NCBI GenBank assembly: GCA_017552325.1
Contig: JAFZQE010000083.1
Location: 1 to 49,820 of the forward strand
DNA: 49,820 bases
Source: Oscillospiraceae bacterium
GTDB taxonomy: Bacteria; Bacillota; Clostridia; Oscillospirales; Oscillospiraceae
Direction: 5' to 3'
Shown here: one piece after another, positions 32,171-40,561 of the stretch
How the letters are laid out: the number at the start of each line of letters is the position of its first letter
How positions within the stretch are numbered: the stretch's first letter is position 1
Made by a program: the position numbers and the translations under genes
The notes under the pieces: model-generated
Database searches by the model: none
What the model was told of the DNA's origin: nothing
The model's input: the letters and a program-made list of their open reading frames with translations, nothing else

Positions 32171-34627
32171 TTATCTCTGCTCGTTGACGTAGATCCTGGC
32201 CTTGCTCTGGATCAGCTTCGCCACGTCCTCGGCGCTGCGCTGACCGGAGAAGAAGCCCTCGACCAGTTCCATGACGATATTGAAGATGGCCTCGTCCTGG
32301 ACATAGACCCGCTCGGTGTTCATGATGGCGTCTTCGACCTTGCCGATCTCCGCCTCGCTGTAGGAGTAGATGGGGACCCACTCGTTCTTCACGTCGTCCC
32401 AGTAGCCGCCCTTTTCCTCCATCATCTTCTCGCCGGTCTCGGGATCGAGCAGGATATTCCCGTTGGCATCGCGATAATAGGTCACGGTCATGGCGTCGGC
32501 CTTTTTCTTCTCATAGCTGTGGATGTTGCTGGGGATGTTGTATGCGTTGGCGTTCTGGTATTCCTCGGTCAGGAAGATCCGCACGAATTCCCAGGCCGCC
32601 TCCTTGTTCTGGCAGCTCTCGCAGATGGCGTAGCCGGAAGAGGGGTTGAGCAGACTGCCGACACCGGAGCTGGTCGGGAGGCCGATGTAGGTGAAGGCGT
32701 CGAGCCCGCCGTAGATATTTTCATAGTTGACCAGAGAGTCAAAGCCGCTGATGTAGTCGTAAATCAGAAGCTGCTTGCCCTCGCGGACGCGGTAGGAGTC
32801 GTTGTCCTCCTCGGACCACTCGTAGTGTTCCCAGTCGAACTCCGCCGGGAAGGTCTTGGCAAAGTTCAGCAGCTCGATGAACTCGGGGCAGTCGAAGTTG
32901 ACCTCGCCGGTGTTCCAGTTGACGAAGCGGTCCATCTCCAGCGACAGGCACAGCTGCAGGATGTCCGCGCGGGTCTCGGTCTGGCTGAAGACCGAGCAGC
33001 CCTCGGGCATCTCGCGCAGGGCCTCCATCAGCTCGGCATAGGTCCAGCCCGGCTCGCTGCCGACGATCCGGGAGGGGCCGACGGCGGTGATGATATAGAA
33101 GGAGTCGGTCGTGGAATAGAGCTTGCCCTCGTTCTCCAGCGCGTGCAGCACGGTCGGGAAGAAGTCCTCGCGGCTGAGCTCGGGGTCGGCGTCCAGGAAG
33201 GGATAGAGGTCTGCCAGCAGGCCCTTCGCCGCCAGCTGCTTGGCAGGCAGGCCGCCGAGATCAAGGATATCCGGGCAGTTGCCGGCCAGGATCTCGGTGC
33301 GCAGCTTGGTCAGGCCGGCCTCGTAATCGTCCTCGGTGTTATACTCGGAGTAGTCGCGCAGCTCGATGCGGACATCATCGTGGCTGCGGTTGAAGGCGAT
33401 GATCTGCTTGCGGGCGTACCAGTCGAGATACTGGCAGGCCAGCGTGATGCTCTCCTTCTGGGGGACGGAGTCGGCGGGGACCTTCTCCATCGTGATCAGG
33501 GAGTAGGTGACGTTTTCATAGTTATCGTCCCAGTCGTAGCTGACCGCGATGACCTTGCCGTCGTCGGTCACGGCGTAGTTATTGATCCAGGAGTTGTCGA
33601 CGTCGCAGTTGATCCAGTTGAAGAGCTTCTCCGCCTTGCCGGTCTCCAGATCGTAGCCGTAGAAGTTGACGCCGTTGTTGTAATAGAGGTCGTAATCACC
33701 GCCGCCGACGACCGCGTTGTACAGGTCTCCCTGCACGGCCCAGCTGTCGCCGAGCGTCAGCTTGTCGGGATCAACGACGGCGAGGCGGTATCCGCTGTCG
33801 CCGTAGTAGGCCACGGCCACACGGCCGTCGTTGAGGGTCAGAAGCTTTTCCGCCCAATCGATCCCGGGCACCTGGCCGATCATCTTGCCGGTCTCGCTGT
33901 CAAAGACGTACAGACCGTCCTCACCGGCCATCAGGACCCGGTGATCGTCGATCGCGGCCATGCCGTTGAAATAAACATAGTCCCTGCTCTTGAGCATCTC
34001 CTCGAGGTCCAGCTTGACGCAGGAGATCTCCTTGCCGTTCTCGTCCAGCTTGCGGAGATAATGGCTCTCGCGGTACTGATAATTCATGATCCACTCATCG
34101 GAGTACTTCTCCACGCCCTCTCCGGCGTCACTCCAGTACTCGTACACATTTTCCCAGATGAGGAATCCGCCGGGCATGGGCGCCATGCTGTTGGGGCTGG
34201 AGCTGATCTCGTGGCCTTCCTCCGCCTCGATTTCCATCTCCTTGTACTGGTCCAGCTTCTCGGAGCTGCCGTCGAAGCCGATCCGGTACAGGACGGTCGC
34301 ATAGACGTCGAGCTGGCCTTCGTACTCCAGTTTCTCGCCCTCGTAGAGTTCGCGCTGGCCGACGACCTCGTTGGTGAAGCAGTAGAAGCCGTCCTTCGTC
34401 GTCAGCGAGGAATAGAAAGAATTCATACTGCTGTCATCCAGCTCGCGGATCGAGGCTTTATACACATACTCGGGCGTCGGGCTCTCGTTCTTCTTCTCGC
34501 CGCTCGGGGTCTTCGAGCCTTCCTCGCTCCCCTTGTTTTCCTCCGCCGGGGTCTGCCCGCAGGCAGCCAGGCTGAGAACCATGGCAAGGGCGAGCAGCAG
34601 GCTCAGGATCTTTTTCACTGTAGTCAT
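32171..34627 (-). CDS. Solute-binding lipoprotein with extra N-terminal propeller-like domain
   Basis: 818 residues, roughly twice the size of usual binding proteins. Signal peptide with lipobox LAAC (Cys23), a Glu/Lys/Ser-rich linker to about 60, a 60-380 region built of short repeated strands (FDSETGKMIGQV, LTLNDGRVAVAYYG, NGVNFYGYDLETGKAEKL, VTDDGKVIAVSYD) typical of beta-propellers, and from about 390 a family-1 solute-binding domain (ITLACQYLDWYARKQIIAFNR, ILAGNCPDILDLG, GYAICESCQNKEAAWEFVRIFL). Divergent from a two-component system. The propeller may sense or bind a second ligand, linking transport to signalling. Function of the fusion is inference. Confidence 0.85.
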   Translation of the reverse strand: MTTVKKILSLLLALAMVLSLAACGQTPAEENKGSEEGSKTPSGEKKNESPTPEYVYKASIRELDDSSMNSFYSSLTTKDGFYCFTNEVVGQRELYEGEKLEYEGQLDVYATVLYRIGFDGSSEKLDQYKEMEIEAEEGHEISSSPNSMAPMPGGFLIWENVYEYWSDAGEGVEKYSDEWIMNYQYRESHYLRKLDENGKEISCVKLDLEEMLKSRDYVYFNGMAAIDDHRVLMAGEDGLYVFDSETGKMIGQVPGIDWAEKLLTLNDGRVAVAYYGDSGYRLAVVDPDKLTLGDSWAVQGDLYNAVVGGGDYDLYYNNGVNFYGYDLETGKAEKLFNWINCDVDNSWINNYAVTDDGKVIAVSYDWDDNYENVTYSLITMEKVPADSVPQKESITLACQYLDWYARKQIIAFNRSHDDVRIELRDYSEYNTEDDYEAGLTKLRTEILAGNCPDILDLGGLPAKQLAAKGLLADLYPFLDADPELSREDFFPTVLHALENEGKLYSTTDSFYIITAVGPSRIVGSEPGWTYAELMEALREMPEGCSVFSQTETRADILQLCLSLEMDRFVNWNTGEVNFDCPEFIELLNFAKTFPAEFDWEHYEWSEEDNDSYRVREGKQLLIYDYISGFDSLVNYENIYGGLDAFTYIGLPTSSGVGSLLNPSSGYAICESCQNKEAAWEFVRIFLTEEYQNANAYNIPSNIHSYEKKKADAMTVTYYRDANGNILLDPETGEKMMEEKGGYWDDVKNEWVPIYSYSEAEIGKVEDAIMNTERVYVQDEAIFNIVMELVEGFFSGQRSAEDVAKLIQSKARIYVNEQR

Positions 34628-34726
34628 TGTCTTCCTCCTCGGAAAAGGCTCCGCGCCGGACCGGCGCGGGCCGGATTTACACTTTTCCGATCCCGCGGCG
34701 CAGGGCCGGAGGGATCGTCCGTCGTG

Positions 34727-34835
34727 ATTCTAACACAAGAGGCGGAAAAAGTGTCTTAAGAACTCTTAAATCGTCTCTTAAGAACTATTAAACCGTGGGA
34801 TAACCGCTTGTGAAGCGAAAATTTTGTGGTACAAT
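34727..34835. promoter_or_regulatory. Divergent promoters with response-regulator direct repeats
   Basis: Two direct repeats TCTTAAGAACTNTTAAA start at 34754 and 34776, 22 bp apart (two helix turns), typical of OmpR/PhoB-type sites. They overlap the -35 zone of a minus promoter (TAGAAT, complement of 34727-34732; weak -35 GACACT, complement of 34750-34755), the position for activation of the lipoprotein operon. Plus strand TTGTGA (34808-34813), 16 bp, TACAAT (34830-34835) serves the two-component genes. Confidence 0.72.
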
Positions 34836-34853
34836 GACCATCGAGGTGATACT

Positions 34854-35543
34854 ATGTCCGCTCAATCGAAAATACTGATCGTCGACGACGATCCCGATAT
34901 CCGCAAGGTGCTCCGTCTGCTGCTGCAGAACCTGTACAGCGTACAGGAGGCTGCCGGCGGCGAGGAGGCCGTGCGTCTGATCCGGGAGGAGAAGGATACC
35001 GACCTGATCATCCTGGACGTGATGATGCCCGGCATGGACGGCTATGAGACCTGCGACGCGCTGCGCGCCTTTTCCAACGCGCCCGTCCTCTTCCTGACGG
35101 CCAAGTCCGCCGAGGCCGACCGCATCAGCGCCTACCGCAGCGGCGGCGACGACTTCCTGTCCAAGCCCTTCTCGCAGGACGAGCTGCTGGCGAAGGTCTC
35201 TTCCCTGCTGCGTCGCTATAAGGAATACCGCGGCAAGCCGGACGCGGCGCTGGCCATCGAGAACCTCGAGGTCGATTTCGCGGCGCACACCGTGGTCAGC
35301 AACGGCCAGCCGGTCGCGCTGACCGACACGGAGTTCTCCATCCTCGAATATCTGCTGCGCAGCCGCGGCACCACCGTCACCGCGCCGGAGCTCTACGAGG
35401 GCGTCTGGAAGGAAAAGTTCCTGCCCGGCTCCGGGAACACGGTCATGGTGCACGTGCTGAACCTGCGGCGCAAGATCGAGGAGAACCCCTCTTCGCCCAA
35501 GATCATCCGCACCGTCTGGGGAAAGGGCTACCAAATTGATTAA
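34854..35543 (+). CDS. OmpR/PhoB-family response regulator
   Basis: 229 residues: receiver domain with the acidic pocket IVDDDPD, phospho-acceptor Asp in LIILDVMMPG, FLTAKS and SKPF; then a winged-helix effector domain (LTDTEFSILEYLLRSRGTTV, NTVMVHVLNLRRKIEENP, IRTVWGKGYQI). ATG at 34854 has GAGGTGAT before it; the longer frame start at 34824 lies in the promoter. Overlaps the histidine kinase start, and most likely binds the 22-bp-spaced direct repeats just upstream to control itself and the divergent transport operon. Confidence 0.94.
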   Translation: MSAQSKILIVDDDPDIRKVLRLLLQNLYSVQEAAGGEEAVRLIREEKDTDLIILDVMMPGMDGYETCDALRAFSNAPVLFLTAKSAEADRISAYRSGGDDFLSKPFSQDELLAKVSSLLRRYKEYRGKPDAALAIENLEVDFAAHTVVSNGQPVALTDTEFSILEYLLRSRGTTVTAPELYEGVWKEKFLPGSGNTVMVHVLNLRRKIEENPSSPKIIRTVWGKGYQID

Positions 35544-36858
35544 GAAGCTGTTTCGGCGCATTTCCCGCTCGCTCAACGTCAAGATGCTGTTCTGGCAGCT
35601 CCTGGCGCTGACCGTGGCGGCTCTGGTGTTCCTGGGCGTCAGCAGCGCGGGCCGCTACGCCGTGGAGAACATCTACATGAGCGCCGAATCCGTGGCCTCG
35701 CGCAAGGCCTCGATCTATTCGCAGTTCAGCTCCTACGTGACGGCGAACCTGGTCTCCGGCAACGACACGGCGGCCATCGCCCGCTGGACGCGGCAGCACA
35801 GCTACGTGACGATCGTGATCTACACGGACGAGTCCGTTGCGGCGCGCGTCAGCGGCGGGCGCGTGGCGAATCCCGGCCCCTCCCCCGTGCCCGACAGCCA
35901 GTACGGCAAACTCTACCCGATGCGCTTTGCCGACGGCGTGTATCAGATCGCCATCGGCGACACCTCGGAGAACCGCGAGCTGGCCGTGAACACGGTGCTG
36001 GCCCTGATTTTGGCCAGCATCGCCTACGTCGCCATCCAGACGCACTACACCGGCCGCCTGACGCGGCGCATCGTCTCGCTGTCCCGCGAGGCCGCCGAGA
36101 TCAGCGCCGGGGATCTGGAGAGCCCGATCGCCGCGAAGGGCAGCGACGAGATCGCCGCGCTTGCCCGCGACGTGGACACGATGCGGCGTTCGGTCATCGA
36201 GCGAATGGGCAACGAGCGGCGGGCCTGGGAGGCAAACTCCGAGCTCATCACCGCCATCTCTCACGACATCCGCACCCCGATGACCAGCCTGATCGGCTAC
36301 CTCGGCCTTCTGAAGGAGCGCAATCTCCCCGAGGAGCAGCGCAGCCAGTTCACCGCCTCCGCCTATGACAAGGCGATGGAGCTCAAGTCGCTGACCGACG
36401 AGCTGTTCCGCTATTTCCTCGTCTTCGGCCGGGCCGATCTGGAGCTGAACATGGAGAAGCTCGACGCGCGGCTGCTGCTGGAGCAGCTGCTGGGCGAGGC
36501 CGAGTTCGACCTGCGCGACAGCGGCTTCGAGGTGCAGCGCATCGAGTTCGAGGGCGAGTGCAGCGTCAGCGCCGACCCGATGTATCTCAAGCGCGTGCTG
36601 GACAATCTGATCTCCAACATCAAAAAATACGCGGATCCGGCCAAGCCGGTCGTCATGCAGACCGAGCACCGGGACGGGACGCTGTACATCCGCTTCTCCA
36701 ACGCCGTCGCCCGCAGGATGGACCGGGTCGAAAGCACGAAGATCGGCCTGCGCACCTGCGAAAAGATCATGGCCCACATGAACGGCAGCTTCCGCGCCGG
36801 CGCCGAGGGCTCCGGCTTTACGGCCGAGCTGTCCCTGCCCGTGCAGGAGCTTATCTGA
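35536..36858 (+). CDS. Membrane sensor histidine kinase
   Basis: 440 residues starting at TTG 35536, overlapping the regulator gene by 8 bp with a GGGGAAAGGG site. TM1 at about 18-38, extracellular sensor loop (40-150), TM2 about 150-167, HAMP (170-222), DHp with H243 in ISHDIRTPMTS, and a catalytic domain with N-box NLISNIKKYAD. The ATP lid is short: no classic DxGxG box, going straight from FSNAVARRM to ESTKIGLRTCEKIM. Such short-lid kinases occur in Firmicutes. Cognate partner is the adjacent response regulator. Confidence 0.93.
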   Translation: MIKKLFRRISRSLNVKMLFWQLLALTVAALVFLGVSSAGRYAVENIYMSAESVASRKASIYSQFSSYVTANLVSGNDTAAIARWTRQHSYVTIVIYTDESVAARVSGGRVANPGPSPVPDSQYGKLYPMRFADGVYQIAIGDTSENRELAVNTVLALILASIAYVAIQTHYTGRLTRRIVSLSREAAEISAGDLESPIAAKGSDEIAALARDVDTMRRSVIERMGNERRAWEANSELITAISHDIRTPMTSLIGYLGLLKERNLPEEQRSQFTASAYDKAMELKSLTDELFRYFLVFGRADLELNMEKLDARLLLEQLLGEAEFDLRDSGFEVQRIEFEGECSVSADPMYLKRVLDNLISNIKKYADPAKPVVMQTEHRDGTLYIRFSNAVARRMDRVESTKIGLRTCEKIMAHMNGSFRAGAEGSGFTAELSLPVQELI

Positions 36859-36894
36859 AAATCCTCTTTTCCTCTTTTTCTCTCTTTTTTGCGC

Positions 36895-36941
36895 GAAGGC
36901 GCCTCGCCCTGCCTGGCAGGGTGAGGCGCCTTCTGTTTTTT
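36895..36941. terminator. Bidirectional terminator
   Basis: 19-bp arms 36895-36913 and 36915-36933 (GAAGGCGCCTC core; one C/T mismatch position), followed by a T-rich run at 36935-36941 on the plus strand and by T/A-rich sequence on the minus side. Convergent end for the kinase and the amidase genes. Confidence 0.85.
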
Positions 36942-36950
36942 CTATCTGTT

Positions 36951-37805
36951 TTATCCCGCGGCGTACCAGGCCGCGAGCCCCTCGGCAATGCCCGCGGCGA
37001 CCAGGGCCCGGTAGTCCGGGTCGGCCAGCAGGCGGTCCTCGTCCGGGTTCGACATGAAGCCCGTTTCCACGATCACGGTCGGCATCTGAGCGTGGTTGAT
37101 GCCGCTCATCGTGTCGGTCTCCCACAGGCTGCGAAGCCCCGGCTCGCAGCCGACGGCGTCGCCCAGCGCGGCGAGCACCCGCTCCGCGAGCGCGCGGCTG
37201 CGTTCATAGAGCTCCGGGTGGAAGGGATTCTGCGCCGTCAGGCAGATCGTCATAATGCCGCGCGCCGCCGGATCCTCGCCGGCGTTGGCGTGGATGCGGA
37301 CGAATACGTCCGCGCCGAGCTCGTTGGCGATCGCTGCGCGTTCCATGTTGGACAGCGACACGTCGTTCGTCTCGCGCGTCATCACCACGCGCCAGCCCCT
37401 GGCCTCCAGCTCTTCGCGCAGCAGCAGCGACAGGGCCAGATTCAGCTCGTATTCCGGGACGCCCGTGACGACGCCCTGCGTGCCGTCGGTGACGCAGGCC
37501 TTGGTCTCGGCCGAGCCGGGGCCGAGCGGCTCGGGCGCATAGTCGCCGTGCAGCTGGTGCCCGGGGTCGATGACGACGAGCGGCCCGGGCGTCGGCGTCG
37601 GTTCCGTCGTTGGCTCGGGAGTTGGCGCGGGCGTCGGCTCTGCGGTCGGCGCGGCGGTCCCTGGAGGCGGCGTCTCCGCGGCGGGAGGATTCTCCGGGGC
37701 GGAGCCCGTGAAAAAGAGGCGCAGCAGCACACAGAGCGCCAGCAGCGCGCAGCCGCCGACGATCGCCGCGATCGCGCCGGTGCGCCCTTTTCTTCTTCTT
37801 TTCAC
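36951..37805 (-). CDS. N-acetylmuramoyl-L-alanine amidase (Amidase_3) with membrane anchor
   Basis: 284-residue peptidoglycan hydrolase cutting the bond between muramic acid and L-alanine. Basic start, one TM (about 10-32), a Pro/Thr/Glu-rich linker (TPAPTPEPTTEPTPTP), then Amidase_3: zinc ligands in VIDPGHQ (His), PEYELNLAL (Glu) and RIHANA (His), catalytic Glu in VETGFMSNPDED. GTG at 37805 is chosen since GGGGGGAG lies five bases before it; the ATGs further upstream overlap the LRR gene or lack a site. Immediately downstream of the BspA-like gene on the same strand. Confidence 0.9.
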   Translation of the reverse strand: MKRRRKGRTGAIAAIVGGCALLALCVLLRLFFTGSAPENPPAAETPPPGTAAPTAEPTPAPTPEPTTEPTPTPGPLVVIDPGHQLHGDYAPEPLGPGSAETKACVTDGTQGVVTGVPEYELNLALSLLLREELEARGWRVVMTRETNDVSLSNMERAAIANELGADVFVRIHANAGEDPAARGIMTICLTAQNPFHPELYERSRALAERVLAALGDAVGCEPGLRSLWETDTMSGINHAQMPTVIVETGFMSNPDEDRLLADPDYRALVAAGIAEGLAAWYAAG

Positions 37806-37842
37806 GCCGCTCCCCCCTCTCATACATTCATAATCGCAGGTT

Positions 37843-39873
37843 TTACGGTTTTGCGACATTCAGCGCCGCAGCTTCCGAACAGACGCTGCCCACGGCGTTG
37901 GAGATTTTGCAGCGGTAGAGGTAGCCGTTCCGGTAGCTTTTCGCCTCGACCGTCAGCGCCGCGCCCGTGCCGTCCGTGCACTTCGTCCAGCTCGAGCCGC
38001 CGTCCTTGCTGAAGTACCACTGATAATCCAGATCCGTGCCGGAGGCCTTGATCGTGAAGCTCACAGTCTCGCCCGGCGCGGCCGTTCTGTCCTTCGGCTG
38101 GGTCCTGACCGTCGGCGGATCCAGCACCGTCAGCGCCGCCGCTTTCGAATACACGGTGCCCATCGCGTTCTTCACAGCGCAGCGGTACAGGTAACCGCTG
38201 CGGTAGCTTTTGGCCTCGACCGTCAGCGACGCGCCCGCGCCGTCCGTGCACTTCGCCCAGGTCGCCCCGCCGTCTTTGCTGAAGTACCAGCAGTAGCTCG
38301 CCGCGCCCTCGGCCCGCACCGTGAAGCCGACCGTGCTGCCGGTCGCCGCCGTCAGGCTTTTCGGCTGAGAAGTGATTTTCGGTTCGAGCACCGTCAGCGA
38401 CGCGTACCAGGACGTCGCTGAGCCGAGATAGTTTGTCAGCTTGCATCGGTACTGGTAGCCGCTGCGGTAGGCCTTGGCCTCGACATGCAGGGTGTCCGTC
38501 CGGGCGTCTTCGCCGCTGCAGGCGATCCATTCGCCGTCCGCGGTCTTGCGGTAGTACCACTGGAAGCTCACTTCGGCGTCGGCCGCGACGCGGTATTCGA
38601 CTGTCTCGCCGGGATATGCCGAGGCTTTCCGCGGCTGAAGCGTGACCGAGGGCTTTACACAGGCGATCCAGTCCAGATACTCCGAGCCCCAGTCGCCCGC
38701 CGACGCCTCCTCCCAGCCCGCCGCGGCCGCGGGATAGCAGACGGTCGCATGCGCCCCGTCCTCTCCCACCGAGCTGAAGACAAAGTCCCCGATCGTCGGC
38801 GCGGGCCCTTTGAAACAGATCTCCCGGAGATCGCCGCACGCCCAAAAGGCCCAGTCGCCCATGCTCTCCAGCGAGGCGGGGAAGGTGATGCTGCTCAGTC
38901 CCTCGCAGAGCTGGAAGGCGCCTTCGCCGATCTCCCTGAGCGAGGCTGGCAGCGTGACGGCGCTCAGGCAGGCCTCTTCAAAGCAGCTCACCGGGATGAC
39001 CGTGACCTTGCTTCCGACGGTGATATGGCCGAGCTTTTGGCAGTCGGCGAAGGCGTAGGGGCTGATCGCCGCGACCGTGGACGGCATCTTGTAATCCCCG
39101 CTCTTTCCGCAGGGATAGGCGATCAGCTCGCTTTTGTCCTTGTTGAAAAGCACGCCGTTCGAGGCGGCGTAGCGCTCGTTGGAGGAGGAGACCCTGATCG
39201 CGCTCAGCGAAACACAGTCCAGAAAGGCCCGCTGCCCGATCGACGTCACATTCGCCGGGATCGTCAGCTCCGTCAGCGAGCCGCAGCCGGCGAAGGCGGC
39301 CGCGCCGATGGTTTTCAGCTCTGTCGGCAGCTTCAGAGCGCTCAGCGAGCCGCAGTAGCCGAAGGCGTACCAGCCGATCTCCGTCACGCCCGCGGGGAGT
39401 TCGGCGCTTTTCATCGCACTGCAGCCGCAGAAGCAGTTGGCGGGGATCTCCGTGATCCCGCCCGGCAGCGTGATCTCCGTCAGCGAGGCGCAGCCGGCAA
39501 AGCAGCTGTCCCACAGCGCCGTCACCGTGGCGGGGATCGTCACAGTCGTCAGTGCGGGGCACTGCTCGAAGCCGCGGATCAGCGTCACGCCGCTCCCGAT
39601 CTGCACGCGGAGGATCCTGTCCCGGTAATCCGCCCAGGGGCAGCTGTCGGACCAGCCCATCTTGCCCGTGCCGGTGACGGTCATCGTGCCGTCCGAGTTC
39701 AGCGTCCACCAGACGTCATAGCGTTTCAGCACGCCGTAAGCATCGTAATACTCCGCGCCGCACATGCCGGATCCGAGTATGGCGTTTTCCTCCTCCGCCG
39801 CGGCCGCGGGGAGCAGCGACAGGCACAGCAGCAGGCACAGCGCCGCCGCCAGCAGGCAACGCATTTTTCTCAT
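37843..39873 (-). CDS. Secreted BspA-like leucine-rich repeat protein with three Ig-like domains
   Basis: 676 residues. Signal peptide (MRKMRCLLAAALCLLLC..., cleavage near AAAAEEE), then about eight LRR_5/BspA-type repeats (residues ~80-400, pattern ITEIPANCFCGCSAM, LTELTIPANVTSIGQRAF), then three ~85-residue Ig-like domains with the motif QP...G.TV.F.V.A...YQWYFSKDGG.W (one degenerate). Ends VAKP with no sorting signal or TM, so it is released or held by other interactions. BspA-type proteins are adhesins in gut and oral bacteria. ATG at 39873 has GGGAGG upstream. Near-identical Ig units 2 and 3 suggest recent duplication. Confidence 0.9.
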   Translation of the reverse strand: MRKMRCLLAAALCLLLCLSLLPAAAAEEENAILGSGMCGAEYYDAYGVLKRYDVWWTLNSDGTMTVTGTGKMGWSDSCPWADYRDRILRVQIGSGVTLIRGFEQCPALTTVTIPATVTALWDSCFAGCASLTEITLPGGITEIPANCFCGCSAMKSAELPAGVTEIGWYAFGYCGSLSALKLPTELKTIGAAAFAGCGSLTELTIPANVTSIGQRAFLDCVSLSAIRVSSSNERYAASNGVLFNKDKSELIAYPCGKSGDYKMPSTVAAISPYAFADCQKLGHITVGSKVTVIPVSCFEEACLSAVTLPASLREIGEGAFQLCEGLSSITFPASLESMGDWAFWACGDLREICFKGPAPTIGDFVFSSVGEDGAHATVCYPAAAAGWEEASAGDWGSEYLDWIACVKPSVTLQPRKASAYPGETVEYRVAADAEVSFQWYYRKTADGEWIACSGEDARTDTLHVEAKAYRSGYQYRCKLTNYLGSATSWYASLTVLEPKITSQPKSLTAATGSTVGFTVRAEGAASYCWYFSKDGGATWAKCTDGAGASLTVEAKSYRSGYLYRCAVKNAMGTVYSKAAALTVLDPPTVRTQPKDRTAAPGETVSFTIKASGTDLDYQWYFSKDGGSSWTKCTDGTGAALTVEAKSYRNGYLYRCKISNAVGSVCSEAAALNVAKP

Positions 39874-39913
39874 GCGCAGAGCGCCTCCCTTCCCCGTCCT
39901 GCGGGTGTTTTTC

Positions 39914-40519
39914 TCACAGCTCGCGCACATAGGCGCCGTCTTCCTCGCGGTAGCCCATCTTCTTCAGATAGGCCAGGTGCCCTTCCTCCGCGCCGGCATA
40001 GCGCAGCGCGCGCAGCTCCTCTTTCGGCAGATGCTCCAGCAGGAAGCTGCCCACCGAGCAGTCGCGGTAGGCGGGGGTGCTGTAGTCGAGCGCGACGTCC
40101 AGCACGCCGTCCTTCTCCTCGCCAAGCAGAAGGCCCGCGGGCTCCTCGCCGTGGCAGACCAGCCAGGCGCGGTCGAGCGTCGGGCTGTCCCAGCTCCGGC
40201 CGGGGAAGCAGGCGGCGATGTCCTCGCGGTGGCTGTCCAGGAAGAATCGCACATAGCCCTCGCCGGGCGAGAGCGTGACCATGCGGTATTCCGGCGCGGT
40301 CTTGCGCAGCTTCCAGAGGTAGTAGATGTTGATGAGCAGCAGGCAGATGTTCATGATCGCCGTCGGGTAGGAGCGGATGATCAGCGCGTAGACCGCGAAG
40401 ATCGCGCTGCCGACGGAGTTGACTATACGCAGCTTCACCACGGAGGCCATCAGGAAAGACACCAGCACCAGCGTAGAGCCCAGATAACCGACCGCTTCGA
40501 TGATTTGGGACGTCGTCAT
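39914..40519 (-). CDS. YgjV-family inner membrane protein with C-terminal extension
   Basis: 201 residues. Three to four TM helices in the first ~75 residues (VGYLGSTLVLVSFLMASVVKLRIVN, IFAVYALIIRSYPTAIMNICLLLINIYYLWKL as short blocks) match the YgjV family. The C-terminal ~120 residues are soluble (RMVTLSPGEGYVRFFLDSHREDI, LLLGEEKDGVLDVALDY, GSFLLEHLPKEELRAL) and look like a small acetyltransferase-like or regulatory fold; I cannot place it firmly. ATG at 40519 follows AAAGGATG. Function unknown. Confidence 0.75.
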   Translation of the reverse strand: MTTSQIIEAVGYLGSTLVLVSFLMASVVKLRIVNSVGSAIFAVYALIIRSYPTAIMNICLLLINIYYLWKLRKTAPEYRMVTLSPGEGYVRFFLDSHREDIAACFPGRSWDSPTLDRAWLVCHGEEPAGLLLGEEKDGVLDVALDYSTPAYRDCSVGSFLLEHLPKEELRALRYAGAEEGHLAYLKKMGYREEDGAYVREL

Positions 40520-40561
40520 GGAAATCATCCTTTCAAATATGGTATGCCGCCCGCGCGCGGA

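Noticed and set aside
31909-32187. Small ORFs (73-92 codons) inside the hairpin island
   Set aside because: Their sequences derive from the inverted repeats on both strands, with no ribosome site or domain; treated as shadows of a structured non-coding region.
32519-34759. A 746-codon plus-strand open frame opposite the lipoprotein gene
   Set aside because: The minus strand has a signal peptide, lipobox and binding-protein motifs; the plus frame is Val/Asp/Leu low-complexity antisense.
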